25,108 bases of DNA from JBCBWG01 sp964579305 (GCA_964579305.1 CAZOGY010000045.1:1-25108); one strand, 5' to 3'. Counted from the first letter of the stretch, positions 7,019 through 15,564 are shown. Translations and numbers: made by a program. Notes: generated from the sequence alone by a model not told the origin.

Positions 7019-7777
7019 TTAGCCCGCATTTGCGATCGCAGCGCGGATCAACCGCACGGCATCGTCGCTTGCCCATTTCGCAGGACCGACAAGACGGCCT
7101 AACTCACGCCCCTTGCGATCAATCAACACGGTGGCCGGCATGCCGATCGTTTTTAACTTGGTGCCTAAGCGCGATGTCGGGTCGTGGTAGAACGCAAGCT
7201 GGTCGATGCCGATTTTTTTCAAGAACGCCCGTGGCTTGGCGTCAGACCCTCGATCAAGCGAAATTGCGACCACTTCAAAGTCATCACCGCCGAGCTTGGC
7301 TTGTAATGCGTTGAGGTCCGGCATTTCTTCGCGGCACGGTGCACACCACGTCGCCCAAAGGTTGACCAGGATCACGCGGCCCTTGAAGGCGTCCAGTGAG
7401 ATCTCTTTGCCTTGCGGGTCCTTGAACCGGATGTCGGCGATTTCCATCGGCTGCGGCTTGAATACGAACATCGCCATTTCGCCGACGCTCAGCGGATTGC
7501 GCCCAGGACCTTTCGGCAGCGCTGCCGGCGTCACTTTGGCACCAGCCGGTTCAGCGGCACGTGCGGTTGTCCCGCCAGCCTGCGCCGATAAAGGCTGTGC
7601 GCCGGTCGGGCCATCACGCCCCGGTGCGATCGCGAAATAGACGGCGGCAAAGCCGACAACTGCGCAAACGACAGCGACCACCGACAATTTGAGGCTCTGT
7701 CTAACCCCGCCGCGCTGGCCATCTCCGGTGTCCGGATCGGATTGGCGGGCTTGCGTTTCACTGCGATCGTCTGCCAC
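7019..7777 (-). CDS. tlpA: Membrane-anchored TlpA-like thiol:disulfide oxidoreductase
   Basis: A 252-residue TlpA/ResA/DsbE-family thioredoxin that would reduce disulfides in the periplasm, for example in cytochrome c or oxidase assembly. A single membrane anchor is at about residues 28-51, then an Ala/Pro/Gly-rich linker, then the thioredoxin fold with WCAPC (C145, C148) and the cis-proline loop GMPAT (P214). The frame is open upstream and would run into argH. GTG at 7775-7777 is chosen because GAGGA sits seven bases before it and translation from there leaves a proper divergent control region. TlpA next to argH is a conserved Rhizobiales arrangement as I recall it. The anchor is uncleaved in form (N-in, C-out). 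Confidence 0.88.
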   Translation of the reverse strand: MADDRSETQARQSDPDTGDGQRGGVRQSLKLSVVAVVCAVVGFAAVYFAIAPGRDGPTGAQPLSAQAGGTTARAAEPAGAKVTPAALPKGPGRNPLSVGEMAMFVFKPQPMEIADIRFKDPQGKEISLDAFKGRVILVNLWATWCAPCREEMPDLNALQAKLGGDDFEVVAISLDRGSDAKPRAFLKKIGIDQLAFYHDPTSRLGTKLKTIGMPATVLIDRKGRELGRLVGPAKWASDDAVRLIRAAIANAG

Positions 7778-7897
7778 GGCACATTCCTCAGCGTTTCTTC
7801 CGGCCGCAAAAAATGCTCCGGTCTCAGTCCAAATTATCAGCGGATTGGCCCGCACCATCGGCCAATCCAGCAGCCTCAGCCGCACATGGGAAATCAA

Positions 7898-9307
7898 ATG
7901 GGATCGAAACACGTCAATAAAATGTGGGGTGGGCGCTTTGCGATGTCACCCGCTGAGGTCATGGAAGAGATCAATGCGTCAGTTGGCTATGACCAGCGGT
8001 TTGCAGCACAGGACATTGAAGGCTCAAAGGCGCATGCGGAAATGCTAAGTGCCCAGGGCATCATTGCGAAAGCGGACGCGCGCGAGATCATCAAGGGCCT
8101 TGGCAAAATCGGCAAGGAGATCACCGCTGGATCTTTCACGTGGGATCGGGCGCTCGAAGATGTCCACATGAACATCGAGAGCCGGCTGGCCGAAGAGATT
8201 GGTGCGGCGGCAGGGCGTCTGCACACCGCCCGGTCTCGCAACGATCAGGTTGCGACCGATTTCCGGCTCTATCTCCGCGCCCGCATTGACGCGTTCGACA
8301 AAGCGCTTGCTGACCTGCAACTCACGCTGGCCACCAAAGCGGAGACCCATGCTGGGGTCGTGATGCCGGGGTTCACGCACCTGCAACCGGCCCAGCCGGT
8401 TACCTTCGGGCACCATCTGCTGGCCTATGTTGAGATGTTCGCGCGCGACCGCGGGCGCCTTGCAGATGCCCGCAAGCGGCTGAACGAATGTCCACTGGGC
8501 GCTGCGGCACTTGCGGGGACATCGTTTCCAATTGACCGCAAAGCGACAGCGACAGCGCTTGGCTTTGACCGGCCGACGGCGAACTCCCTCGACAGTGTGT
8601 CGGACCGCGATTTCGTCTTGGAAACGCTTGCCGCGCTGTCGATTTCGGCCATGCACCTGTCGCGTTTCAGCGAAGAAGTCGTGATTTGGACGACGCCGCA
8701 ATTTGGTTTCGTCACGCTGAGCGATCGTTGGACGACGGGTTCGTCCATCATGCCGCAAAAGAGGAACCCCGACGCTGCGGAACTGGTTCGCGCCAAGGTC
8801 GGGCGGATCGCCGCCGCTTTCCAAAGCCTCATGATCGTGATGAAGGGCCTCCCGCTCGCCTATTCCAAGGACATGCAGGAGGACAAGGAAGTCACGTTCG
8901 ACGCGCTCGACAGCTTTGCCGTTGCCGTGGCAGCACTGTCCGGCATGGTCGCGGAAATGGAGCCGGTGGCCGAGCGGCTGGAAGCGGCGGCAAGTGCCGG
9001 GTTTTCCACCGCAACCGATCTGGCCGACTGGCTGGTCCGGGTTCTCGACATGCCGTTCCGTGACGCCCATCATGTGACCGGGCGGATTGTTGCCGCGGCT
9101 GAGAAGGCCGGCGTTGCGCTTGAGGAACTCACGCTTGAGGCTATGCAGGCGATCGAGCCGAACATCACCGAGGATGTCTTTTCGGTGTTGAGCGTGGCCA
9201 ACTCGGTCAAAAGCAGAACCAGTTTTGGTGGAACTGCGCCACAGCTCGTGCGGAATTCGGCCCGGCGTTGGATCAGGCGACTGGAACGCGACGGCGCAGC
9301 GGGCTAG
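7898..9307 (+). CDS. argH: Argininosuccinate lyase
   Basis: A 469-residue cytoplasmic enzyme of the fumarase/aspartase superfamily that splits argininosuccinate into arginine and fumarate, the last step of arginine synthesis. Typical ArgH features are KMWGGRF at the N-terminus, TARSRNDQVATD, THLQPAQP with the catalytic-region H161, and the superfamily signature GSSIMPQKRNP at 281-291, whose flexible loop carries the catalytic Ser. Length fits the family. The start is set at ATG 7898, with GGGA about six bases upstream; ATG 7886 is also possible, and the frame is open further up but overlaps the divergent tlpA start. It is the first gene of the argH-lptM-lysA block. Confidence 0.97.
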   Translation: MGSKHVNKMWGGRFAMSPAEVMEEINASVGYDQRFAAQDIEGSKAHAEMLSAQGIIAKADAREIIKGLGKIGKEITAGSFTWDRALEDVHMNIESRLAEEIGAAAGRLHTARSRNDQVATDFRLYLRARIDAFDKALADLQLTLATKAETHAGVVMPGFTHLQPAQPVTFGHHLLAYVEMFARDRGRLADARKRLNECPLGAAALAGTSFPIDRKATATALGFDRPTANSLDSVSDRDFVLETLAALSISAMHLSRFSEEVVIWTTPQFGFVTLSDRWTTGSSIMPQKRNPDAAELVRAKVGRIAAAFQSLMIVMKGLPLAYSKDMQEDKEVTFDALDSFAVAVAALSGMVAEMEPVAERLEAAASAGFSTATDLADWLVRVLDMPFRDAHHVTGRIVAAAEKAGVALEELTLEAMQAIEPNITEDVFSVLSVANSVKSRTSFGGTAPQLVRNSARRWIRRLERDGAAG

Positions 9308-9377
9308 TAGGGTATGGACCCACTGGCGAGCGCCAGTGTTATCGGTGTTGGTGTGCGCAATGGCAGGTCTCGCAAGC

Positions 9378-9590
9378 ATGGCTGGTCGCAAATTCATTAA
9401 AACGACCGTGGTGGCTGGTTGCCTTGCCGCCTTGCTAAGCGGCTGCGGCACGCGCGGCGGACTGGAATTGTCACCGGAGCAGCGGGCGGAAGTCGCACGC
9501 AAAGCGACCGCGCAAGAAGGCCAAGGAAAGCCTGAAGGTGCGACTGGCAAACCGCACCAGGGCTTTATCCTCGATGATCTGCTCCGCTAA
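9378..9590 (+). CDS. lptM: LptM-like small lipoprotein (YifL family)
   Basis: A 70-residue lipoprotein with a basic start (MAGRKFIK), a hydrophobic stretch and the lipobox LLSGC, giving a lipidated C23. The following CGTRGGLE corresponds to the CGxxGxL signature of the YifL/LptM family, which in E. coli binds the LPS translocon LptDE and helps its oxidative maturation. The C-terminus ends in FILDDLL. ATG 9378 is preferred; ATG 9360 would lengthen the n-region by six residues. It sits between argH and lysA, its usual place in many proteobacteria, often with lysA and dapF. Its last 15 bases, including the stop, are repeated after the assembly gap. Confidence 0.8.
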   Translation: MAGRKFIKTTVVAGCLAALLSGCGTRGGLELSPEQRAEVARKATAQEGQGKPEGATGKPHQGFILDDLLR

Positions 9591-9630
9591 AAACCGCTGA
9601 CTTCACTGGCCGCTTACTTGACTGGCCGCT
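9576..9630 (+). repeat. 55-bp direct repeat, copy left of the N gap
   Basis: This stretch, from the last codons of the lptM-like gene to the gap edge, is identical to 9731-9785 on the other side of the N run. It is probably a shared contig end rather than a biological repeat. Confidence 0.95.
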
Positions 9631-9730
9631 NNNNNNNNNNNNNNNNNNNNNNNNNNNNNNNNNNNNNNNNNNNNNNNNNNNNNNNNNNNNNNNNNNNNNN
9701 NNNNNNNNNNNNNNNNNNNNNNNNNNNNNN
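9631..9730. other. Assembly gap (100 N)
   Basis: Exactly 100 N, the conventional size for a gap of unknown length. It lies in the space between the lptM-like gene and lysA. Because both sides carry the same 55 bases, the true sequence may have no gap, or may have extra copies of the short 16-bp repeat found just after it. Confidence 0.99.
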
Positions 9731-9785
9731 GATCTGCTCCGCTAAAAACCGCTGACTTCACTGGCCGCTTACTTGACTGGCCGCT
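9731..9785 (+). repeat. 55-bp direct repeat, copy right of the N gap
   Basis: Identical to 9576-9630, including the last codons and stop of the lptM-like gene, which would make no sense as a second gene. This supports an unmerged overlap between two contigs. Confidence 0.95.
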
Positions 9786-9803
9786 CACTCAACTGGCGGC
9801 CAA
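9756..9803. repeat. Three 16-bp tandem repeats upstream of lysA
   Basis: Units at 9756-9771 (CTTCACTGGCCGCTTA), 9772-9787 and 9788-9803 are related, each carrying ACTGGC followed by CGC or GGC. Part of the same array is seen left of the gap. The repeat may be why the assembly broke here. The rest of 9804-9992 up to lysA shows nothing I recognise. Confidence 0.75.
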
Positions 9804-9992
9804 CGTCACCGGGCGGCTGGCTTTGAGCTGACAGTGATCCAACGCTGTTGACGGGCGGTCGTGTCGCCAGTGCGCGGTCGCACCACGATCGCGGTTGCGC
9901 CGATCCGACGCCCCGTCGTACGTCCGAGCGGGGCAACGGTGGTGACGCAATGCCCTCCCATTCCACCCACTTGCGCGCGCGAACGGCTCAAC

Positions 9993-11273
9993 ATGCACCA
10001 CTTTTCCTACGTGAACGGCGAACTGCACGCGGAAGGCGTGCCGCTCACGGCGATCGCAAACGAGGTGGGCACGCCCGTCTACTGCTATTCCACCGCGACG
10101 CTGCGCCATCACGTTGATGTTCTGCAATCAGCGTTTGCAGGCACCGACACGCTGATCTGTTATGCAGTTAAAGCCAATTCCAACCAGGCCGTGTTGCGGA
10201 CTTTGGCGGCGTGCGGCCTCGGCATGGACGTGGTGTCTGAAGGGGAATTGCGCCGGGCGCGGACCGCGGGCGTGCCAGCCAACAAGATCATTTTCGCAGG
10301 CGTGGGCAAAACGCGCGCTGAGATGGCGTATGCCGTGCGCGAAGGCATCCTTGGTTTTAACGTCGAAAGTGCCGCCGAACTGCGGGTCCTGAGTGATGTG
10401 GCGACTGAATTGGGGGCCCAGGCCAAGGTGGCCTTGCGGGTCAACCCCGACGTCGATGCCAAGACGCACGCCAAGATTTCAACGGGAAAGTCGGAAAACA
10501 AATTCGGCATCCCGTTCGACGATGCGCCGGCGCTTTACCGGCTTGCCGCAAGCCTGCCCGGGATCGAGGTCACCTCGATCCACATGCACATTGGCAGCCA
10601 GATCACAAACCTCACCCCCTATCGCGACGCATTTCGCTTGATGGCAGAGCTTGCGCGCACGCTGCTTGCCGAAGGGCATCAGTTGAGCCACCTCGATTTG
10701 GGCGGCGGCCTTGGTGTTCCCGACAGGCACGACGCTCCACCGCCGCCTTCGCCAGCGGCATATGCCGATATCGTGCGCGAGGAATTGGGCGCACTCGGAC
10801 TGCCGTTTGTCATCGAGCCTGGCCGTATGATCGTCGCCAATGCCGGCGTTCTGGTCACGCGGGTGCTTTACACCAAGCCAGGGGCCCAAAAGACCTTCAC
10901 GATCATCGACGCGGCCATGAACGACCTGTTGCGACCGACGCTCTATGAAGCGCACCATGACGTTTGGCCCGTGCAGCAAACGCGCGCCGATCAAGGCGCA
11001 ATCGCGCAAGATATTGTTGGCCCGGTCTGCGAAAGCGGCGATTATTTGGCGCAAGCTCGCATGCTGCCGTCGTTTGAGACAGGAGATTTGATCGCACTGA
11101 TGACGGCAGGCGCCTACGGTGCGGTCATGGCGTCGAACTACAATACCCGGCTGCTGGTGCCAGAGGTTCTTGTGAACGGTGATCAGTTCGCCGTGGTCCG
11201 ACCGCGCCAGAGCTATGAGGCGCTGATCGGCATGGACAAACTGCCGCCCTGGCTCGGCCCTGATCCTCGCTGA
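9993..11273 (+). CDS. lysA: Diaminopimelate decarboxylase
   Basis: A 426-residue PLP enzyme (fold III) that decarboxylates meso-diaminopimelate to L-lysine, the final step of lysine synthesis, in the cytoplasm. K60 in YAVKAN is the PLP-binding lysine. HIGSQ at 199-203 and the phosphate-binding LGGGLG at 236-241 are present, and EPGR at 275-278 and GPVCESGD at 343-350 supply substrate and catalytic residues, with C346. The start at ATG 9993 (MHHFSYVNGEL) matches LysA proteins; the frame is open 132 bases further but that part is Arg/Pro-rich and unlike the family. No strong ribosome binding site is seen. It follows the lptM-like gene across the assembly gap. Confidence 0.97.
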   Translation: MHHFSYVNGELHAEGVPLTAIANEVGTPVYCYSTATLRHHVDVLQSAFAGTDTLICYAVKANSNQAVLRTLAACGLGMDVVSEGELRRARTAGVPANKIIFAGVGKTRAEMAYAVREGILGFNVESAAELRVLSDVATELGAQAKVALRVNPDVDAKTHAKISTGKSENKFGIPFDDAPALYRLAASLPGIEVTSIHMHIGSQITNLTPYRDAFRLMAELARTLLAEGHQLSHLDLGGGLGVPDRHDAPPPPSPAAYADIVREELGALGLPFVIEPGRMIVANAGVLVTRVLYTKPGAQKTFTIIDAAMNDLLRPTLYEAHHDVWPVQQTRADQGAIAQDIVGPVCESGDYLAQARMLPSFETGDLIALMTAGAYGAVMASNYNTRLLVPEVLVNGDQFAVVRPRQSYEALIGMDKLPPWLGPDPR

Positions 11274-11552
11274 ACGCGGGCTTCTTTGAAGCGTTGGATG
11301 GGTTGATTGACCTGCAAACGACCGCTTGGGCGCTGCACGTCACTGGGTCAGTCCTGCCACGTCAGCTTTTTCGCGCCGCAGGGCATTACCGAGCTTTAAT
11401 GGCAACCTGACGGTGCAGGGTCTTTCGGAATTCACGTTTGCGCCGCCATAATACGGCCCGAGCTTGAAAATCGCCGCGGTGAATCGCGCGCGCTGTCGGG
11501 ACTGCGCAGCACGGCTGCGCTCTCCCGGCCGATCATGATGGTGGCTTGAGAA

Positions 11553-14384
11553 ATGTCCCAGTCCAACGCGAAGCGGGGCGCCGGCCCCGGGCGCTCCAGC
11601 GACAGTGACGTCGGTGCAACCGATCGGGTCGGCCTGACACTTGCGCAGCGGCTGAACCGGAAAGTGCGCCGCGGCCAATGGGCGATGTTCATTGAGCGGT
11701 TTTGGCTTCGGCTCTGGCCGCTCATCGCGCTTGGTGCCGCCTTCGTCGGGCTCTCGCTGGTCGACGTATGGGCGTCGTTGCCGTTGGTTTGGCATCAGGC
11801 CGTCATCGGCGCGTTTGCCGTGCTTGGACTTTCTGCCCTCGTATTTCTTGTGCGGACGCCCTGGCCGTCGTTCGACGAGGCGCTGAGGCGGCTTGAGAAG
11901 CGCAATAATGTTGAGCATCGCCCCGCCACGACGCTGAAGGATACGGTCTCAGCCGCCGAGCCAGGCAGCCTGGAAGCCGAATTGTGGCGCCGTCACCAGC
12001 GGCGGATGGCAGAACAAACCGAGCGCATGCGCGTTCCCGCGCCAGAGCCGGCGACCCACCGCTACGACCCGTTCGCGGCACGCGCGATGGCGGCGCTGCT
12101 TCTCGTGCTGGGCTTCGGTTTGCTTGGTCAACAGGCCATCCCGCGCCTCAAGGCCGCGTTTGATTTCGGCCGGGCCGAGGCGGTCGCCGCAGCATTGCGG
12201 CTTGATGCTTGGATCACGCCGCCAACCTATACGGGACGCCCGCCGGTGATCCTCGCCGACGGCGGTCGGGGTGGCAATGTGGTCAGTCCGGAACAGGCTG
12301 ATAAGACGTTCGAGGCGCCCCAGGGCAGCGTCGTCACCGTGCGCATGTCAGGCAAGCTCGATGGCGAGGTGTCGCTTGTCGCATTGGACAAGGACGGCAA
12401 CTCGCTGGCGATGACGCCGGATCCAGCCGACGCAACGGCGGCCGAGGACAAAGCGCAAACCGCAGAAAACAGTGATGACGCGGAACGCGGGAACGCGACG
12501 TCCTCCGACCGCCGCCGTGTGCACGAGGCGAAACTCACGCTTGAGCCTGGGATGGCCAAGATCTCGGCGCGTTTCCGCGGCCGCGAAGTTGCCGCCTGGC
12601 CGGTGAGTGTGATCCCTGATCTCGCGCCGAAAATCGTTTTGACAGGCGAAATCGAAAAAACCCGTCGCGGGGGCATGAAGATCTACTATGCCATCACGGA
12701 CGATTTCGGCGTCGCCTCGGCGGAGGCCAAGTTTCGGATGCTGCCTCCAGACGAGGAAGATCCGCGGACCCAATGGGCCCGGCCCGAGCTGTTGAAGGGT
12801 CCGCGCCCGCCGCTGGAACGTCCGCCAGAGGTGCGCTTGCGGCTTCCGCCACGCACGTCAAAGGACGGCAAGACGTGGAGCTTCAAAGATATCGGTTCAC
12901 ATCCGTGGGCCGGTCTCAAAGTCGAAATGACGCTGCTTGCGCGCGACCATGCGGGTAATGTGGGGCGGACCAAGCCGATCACCATGCGGTTGCCGCAACG
13001 GGTGTTCCTCAAGCCGCTTGCGCGTGCGGTGATTGAGCAGCGACGCAACTTGGTGATCGATGCGCGTTATCGCGACTTGGTCGGCAAATCGATCGCTGCT
13101 CTGACGCTTGAGCCGGACGGGTTTATCGACGATCTCGCGGTGTATCTGGGGCTGCGCAGCGTCTTTCATCGCTTGCGTGAGGATACCTCGCGGGCGGGGC
13201 TGCGGCTTGTGATCGACCAGCTTTGGAACATCGCGGTGCGCATTGATGACGGCAAAGGCCTCAGCGAGGCGGAGCGCCGGCTGCGCGAATTGCAGGACAA
13301 GCTTTCGAAAGCGATCGAGAATGGCGCGAGCCAGAAAGAGATCGCGGAGCTGATGAAACAACTGCGTGAGGCGCTCAACCAGTTCTTGAACCAGCTTGCC
13401 AAGCAGGCAGACCAGATGCCGCAACAGCAAATGCCGCGCGGTATGAGCCCTGATCAAATGATGTCCCGCCAGGATCTTGAGCGCATGATGCGCAACCTGG
13501 AGAACATGATGCGGCAGGGGTCGCGGGATTCGGCCCAAGAGATGCTGAGCCAGTTGCGCGATCTGATCGATCGGCTGCAGTCGGGCCGCATCGCCAGAGG
13601 GCAGCAGAACCAGCAGTCGCAGCAGATGATGCAGATGATGGATCAGTTCGGTGATCTGATCGGGCGACAACAACGGCTGATGGACGACACCTTTGACCAG
13701 CGCCGCCAAGGGCAAGGGCAACAGGGGCAGCAGGGCCAACAAGGCCAGCAGTTCGGTCAGGGTCAGCAGGGTCAGGGTCAGGGTCAGCAAGGTCAGGGTC
13801 AGCAAGGCCAAGGTCAAGGCCAGCAGCCCGGACAAGGACAAGGGCGCGGCCAAGGTCAAGGCCGAGGCCAAGGCCGTCAGTTCGGACAGGGCCAGGGCCA
13901 ACAACCTGGCCAGGGGCAAGGCCAGGGCACGCTGCAACAGCGCCAGCAGCAACTCGGCCAAATGCTGGATCGTTTGCAACAGGGCATGCGCGGTCTTGGA
14001 ATGCGCCCGCCAGGTCAACTTGAGGGCGCGCGTGATTCCATGGAATCGGCACGGCGTGCGCTTGAACGGGGTGACCTGGAAACGGCGACCCGCGAGCAGC
14101 GCCGTGCGCTTGAGCAAATGCGCCAGGGTGCCCAGCAGATGGCCCGCCAGATGCTGCAACAAATGCCGTCGCGCTTTGGACGGGCCGGTGATGCACCGCT
14201 CGATCCACTCGGCCGGCCGCAGCGATCGGAGGGGCCTGACCCTGGTTCGTCCGTTAAGGTGCCCGGGGAAATCGAAATGCAGCGCGCTCGCGAAATCCTG
14301 CGGGAGTTGCGCCGGCGGTTGGGCGAGACGACACGCCCGCTGTTTGAGCGCGATTACCTAGAGCGGTTGCTGGAACGGTTCTGA
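11553..14384 (+). CDS. TIGR02302/DUF4175 family membrane protein with Gln/Gly-rich region
   Basis: A 943-residue protein of a family typical of Rhizobiales, where it follows lysA; its role is unknown. Two hydrophobic segments near residues 53-73 and 83-102 and a third near 172-195 anchor it. The rest, probably periplasmic, includes a beta-rich part at about 210-500 (TPPTYTGRPP, RGREVAAWPVSV) and a helical, Met/Gln-rich part at about 590-700. A GQGQQ-type low-complexity tract follows at about 718-794, then a helical C-terminus (about 800-943) ending RDYLERLLERF. ATG at 11553 has only a weak ribosome binding site. The DNA of the Gln/Gly tract (about 13705-13935) is itself internally repetitive. 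A clear terminator follows ten bases after the stop. Confidence 0.9.
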   Translation: MSQSNAKRGAGPGRSSDSDVGATDRVGLTLAQRLNRKVRRGQWAMFIERFWLRLWPLIALGAAFVGLSLVDVWASLPLVWHQAVIGAFAVLGLSALVFLVRTPWPSFDEALRRLEKRNNVEHRPATTLKDTVSAAEPGSLEAELWRRHQRRMAEQTERMRVPAPEPATHRYDPFAARAMAALLLVLGFGLLGQQAIPRLKAAFDFGRAEAVAAALRLDAWITPPTYTGRPPVILADGGRGGNVVSPEQADKTFEAPQGSVVTVRMSGKLDGEVSLVALDKDGNSLAMTPDPADATAAEDKAQTAENSDDAERGNATSSDRRRVHEAKLTLEPGMAKISARFRGREVAAWPVSVIPDLAPKIVLTGEIEKTRRGGMKIYYAITDDFGVASAEAKFRMLPPDEEDPRTQWARPELLKGPRPPLERPPEVRLRLPPRTSKDGKTWSFKDIGSHPWAGLKVEMTLLARDHAGNVGRTKPITMRLPQRVFLKPLARAVIEQRRNLVIDARYRDLVGKSIAALTLEPDGFIDDLAVYLGLRSVFHRLREDTSRAGLRLVIDQLWNIAVRIDDGKGLSEAERRLRELQDKLSKAIENGASQKEIAELMKQLREALNQFLNQLAKQADQMPQQQMPRGMSPDQMMSRQDLERMMRNLENMMRQGSRDSAQEMLSQLRDLIDRLQSGRIARGQQNQQSQQMMQMMDQFGDLIGRQQRLMDDTFDQRRQGQGQQGQQGQQGQQFGQGQQGQGQGQQGQGQQGQGQGQQPGQGQGRGQGQGRGQGRQFGQGQGQQPGQGQGQGTLQQRQQQLGQMLDRLQQGMRGLGMRPPGQLEGARDSMESARRALERGDLETATREQRRALEQMRQGAQQMARQMLQQMPSRFGRAGDAPLDPLGRPQRSEGPDPGSSVKVPGEIEMQRAREILRELRRRLGETTRPLFERDYLERLLERF
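13705..13935 (+). repeat. Short-period coding repeat (Gln-Gly tract)
   Basis: CAG/CAA and GGT/GGC/GGG codons alternate in irregular six- and nine-base periods, encoding (GQ)n and (GQQ)n. Such tracts change length by slippage, and the complementary strand is an open Leu-rich frame by composition alone. Confidence 0.85.
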
Positions 14385-14393
14385 TTGCTCAAT

Positions 14394-14427
14394 AGAGCGC
14401 TTCGGAGTTCGTCTGGAGCGCTCTTTT
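14394..14427 (+). terminator. Rho-independent terminator after the TIGR02302 gene
   Basis: The arms AGAGCGCT (14394-14401) and AGCGCTCT (14417-14424) form a perfect 8-bp stem with a 15-base loop, followed by TTTT. It lies ten bases after the stop of the gene ending at 14384. Confidence 0.85.
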
Positions 14428-14616
14428 CATTCAGGTCCCGGGCCCTCGGGCTTGTTTGGGTAAAGGTGCGCGCCACGTATTCGGCGGCGTTTTTGACGCG
14501 TTGCGGTCTCCCGCCGCGGCCCAAGTTTGGCGGCGCCGCGCCTCTGCCAGGCCGCCTTCGTCTTGAGGCTTCTACCAGGCGCGATCAGGTGGGCTATGCG
14601 TGCGCTGTGGTGCCCG

Positions 14617-15564
14617 TCATGGCGCTGGCGCGTAACGCGCCGGCGCGGTCGACTTGACGAGAACGCCGGCGACACCGTGGTGGGTCAACAGCGGCACACG
14701 CAAACGCCCACCCGGCGGGGTGCGCCCGTAAAGCCAATCCATAAGCTGTTCCCAAACGTCGGTCACAAGCAGCCATCCCGGGCTGCGATGCGTGAGTGGC
14801 ACGTCGTAGGGCGCGTACGTGAATTTGTACTCCAGGAACACCGCGGCGTGACCGACCTGGATTTCCAGACCGCCGAGCAACTGCGCGGCCGGTCCAGCGT
14901 ATTGGTACTCGTAGGTCCGGACATTATCCTTGCGAAAGCCGATCTCGGTATGCGGCAACGTGATCCCGCCGCCAAGGCCGAGGTACGGCCGCACCCGCGC
15001 CCACGACGGTGCCAGCCGCACAAGGCCGTTCAGCGTCAGAATGTTGTGGCCGTGGCTGAATTCCAGCTTGGAGAAGATGTCCTTGATCGGCGCCTTTTCA
15101 GGCAGCGCCTCGCCGTTATGCTGGCCCGTGAATGTTGCGACGTCGTCTGGGTTTGCGATCGCCTTGGCGTGGATGAAATCAAACATCCCGCCGAGCCGCC
15201 CAGCCGTCCAGCGCTGAACGCGAAGTCCATAGTATACGGGCGCCTTGAATGGTTTTCCGATCCAGCCGAAGTCCTTGACCGTGACGTTCGTTCGCTCTGC
15301 GTTGTCGATCACGACGGTGGCAGGGTGGGTGTATGCGACGCCTCCATAGCCTCCGAACGTCCATTCCGTCGGCATGACGATGCCTGGCCCTTCGCCAGTG
15401 CCCGCGGCGCCCGATGTCGCCTGCTGTTCGTCACCGCGCGCGTCTGGCGGGCCATCGCTTGCAACGGGTGCCGTGGCCATCACCGCCCACAGGCTCAGAC
15501 ACGCAAGTCCGGCGGTGCGCGCCAGACCATCAGCCAGGTCACGCCGCCATCGCGGGCCACGCAT
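14617..15564 (-). CDS. Outer-membrane beta-barrel protein, LpxQ-like (lipid A oxidase type)
   Basis: About 315 residues from ATG 15564. A signal-peptide-like start (RRDLADGLARTAGLACLSLW) precedes alternating strands typical of an outer-membrane barrel: GGYGGVAYTHP, PVYYGLRVQRW, GMFDFIHAKAI, RPYLGLGGGITLPHTE, AVFLEYKFTYA. The pattern of PxYYGxR, F-D-F-x-H-x-K and YLGxGxGxxxPHxE resembles proteins annotated as rhizobial lipid A oxidase (LpxQ), which oxidises the proximal glucosamine of lipid A to aminogluconate; this is recognition from memory. The frame is open to 15681, so the start is uncertain. The C-terminus does not end in an aromatic residue, unlike most barrels. It is convergent with the TIGR02302 gene. 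Confidence 0.65.
   Translation of the reverse strand: MRGPRWRRDLADGLARTAGLACLSLWAVMATAPVASDGPPDARGDEQQATSGAAGTGEGPGIVMPTEWTFGGYGGVAYTHPATVVIDNAERTNVTVKDFGWIGKPFKAPVYYGLRVQRWTAGRLGGMFDFIHAKAIANPDDVATFTGQHNGEALPEKAPIKDIFSKLEFSHGHNILTLNGLVRLAPSWARVRPYLGLGGGITLPHTEIGFRKDNVRTYEYQYAGPAAQLLGGLEIQVGHAAVFLEYKFTYAPYDVPLTHRSPGWLLVTDVWEQLMDWLYGRTPPGGRLRVPLLTHHGVAGVLVKSTAPARYAPAP

Noticed and set aside
7778..7912. N-terminal extension of the TlpA-like protein into argH
   Set aside because: It would overlap the divergent argH start, whereas GTG 7777 has a good ribosome binding site and leaves a control region.
8045..9550. 501-codon open frame antisense to argH
   Set aside because: It lies wholly opposite argH and the lptM-like gene, whose families are certain; its composition shows no family features.
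9861..9992. N-terminal extension of LysA
   Set aside because: The extra 44 residues are Arg/Pro-rich and do not resemble LysA; ATG 9993 gives the usual family start.
11281..11300. Possible terminator after lysA (GCTTC/GAAGC hairpin)
   Set aside because: The stem is only five bases and no T tract follows.
11340..11918. 192-codon minus-strand frame covering the lysA-TIGR02302 gap
   Set aside because: Most of it is antisense to the start of the TIGR02302 gene, and the 200 bases outside show no recognisable family or ribosome binding site.
12897..14162. 421-codon Leu-rich open frame antisense to the TIGR02302 gene
   Set aside because: It is the complement of the Gln-rich coding tract (CAG/CAA reads as CTG/TTG); low-complexity Leu repeats follow from that alone.
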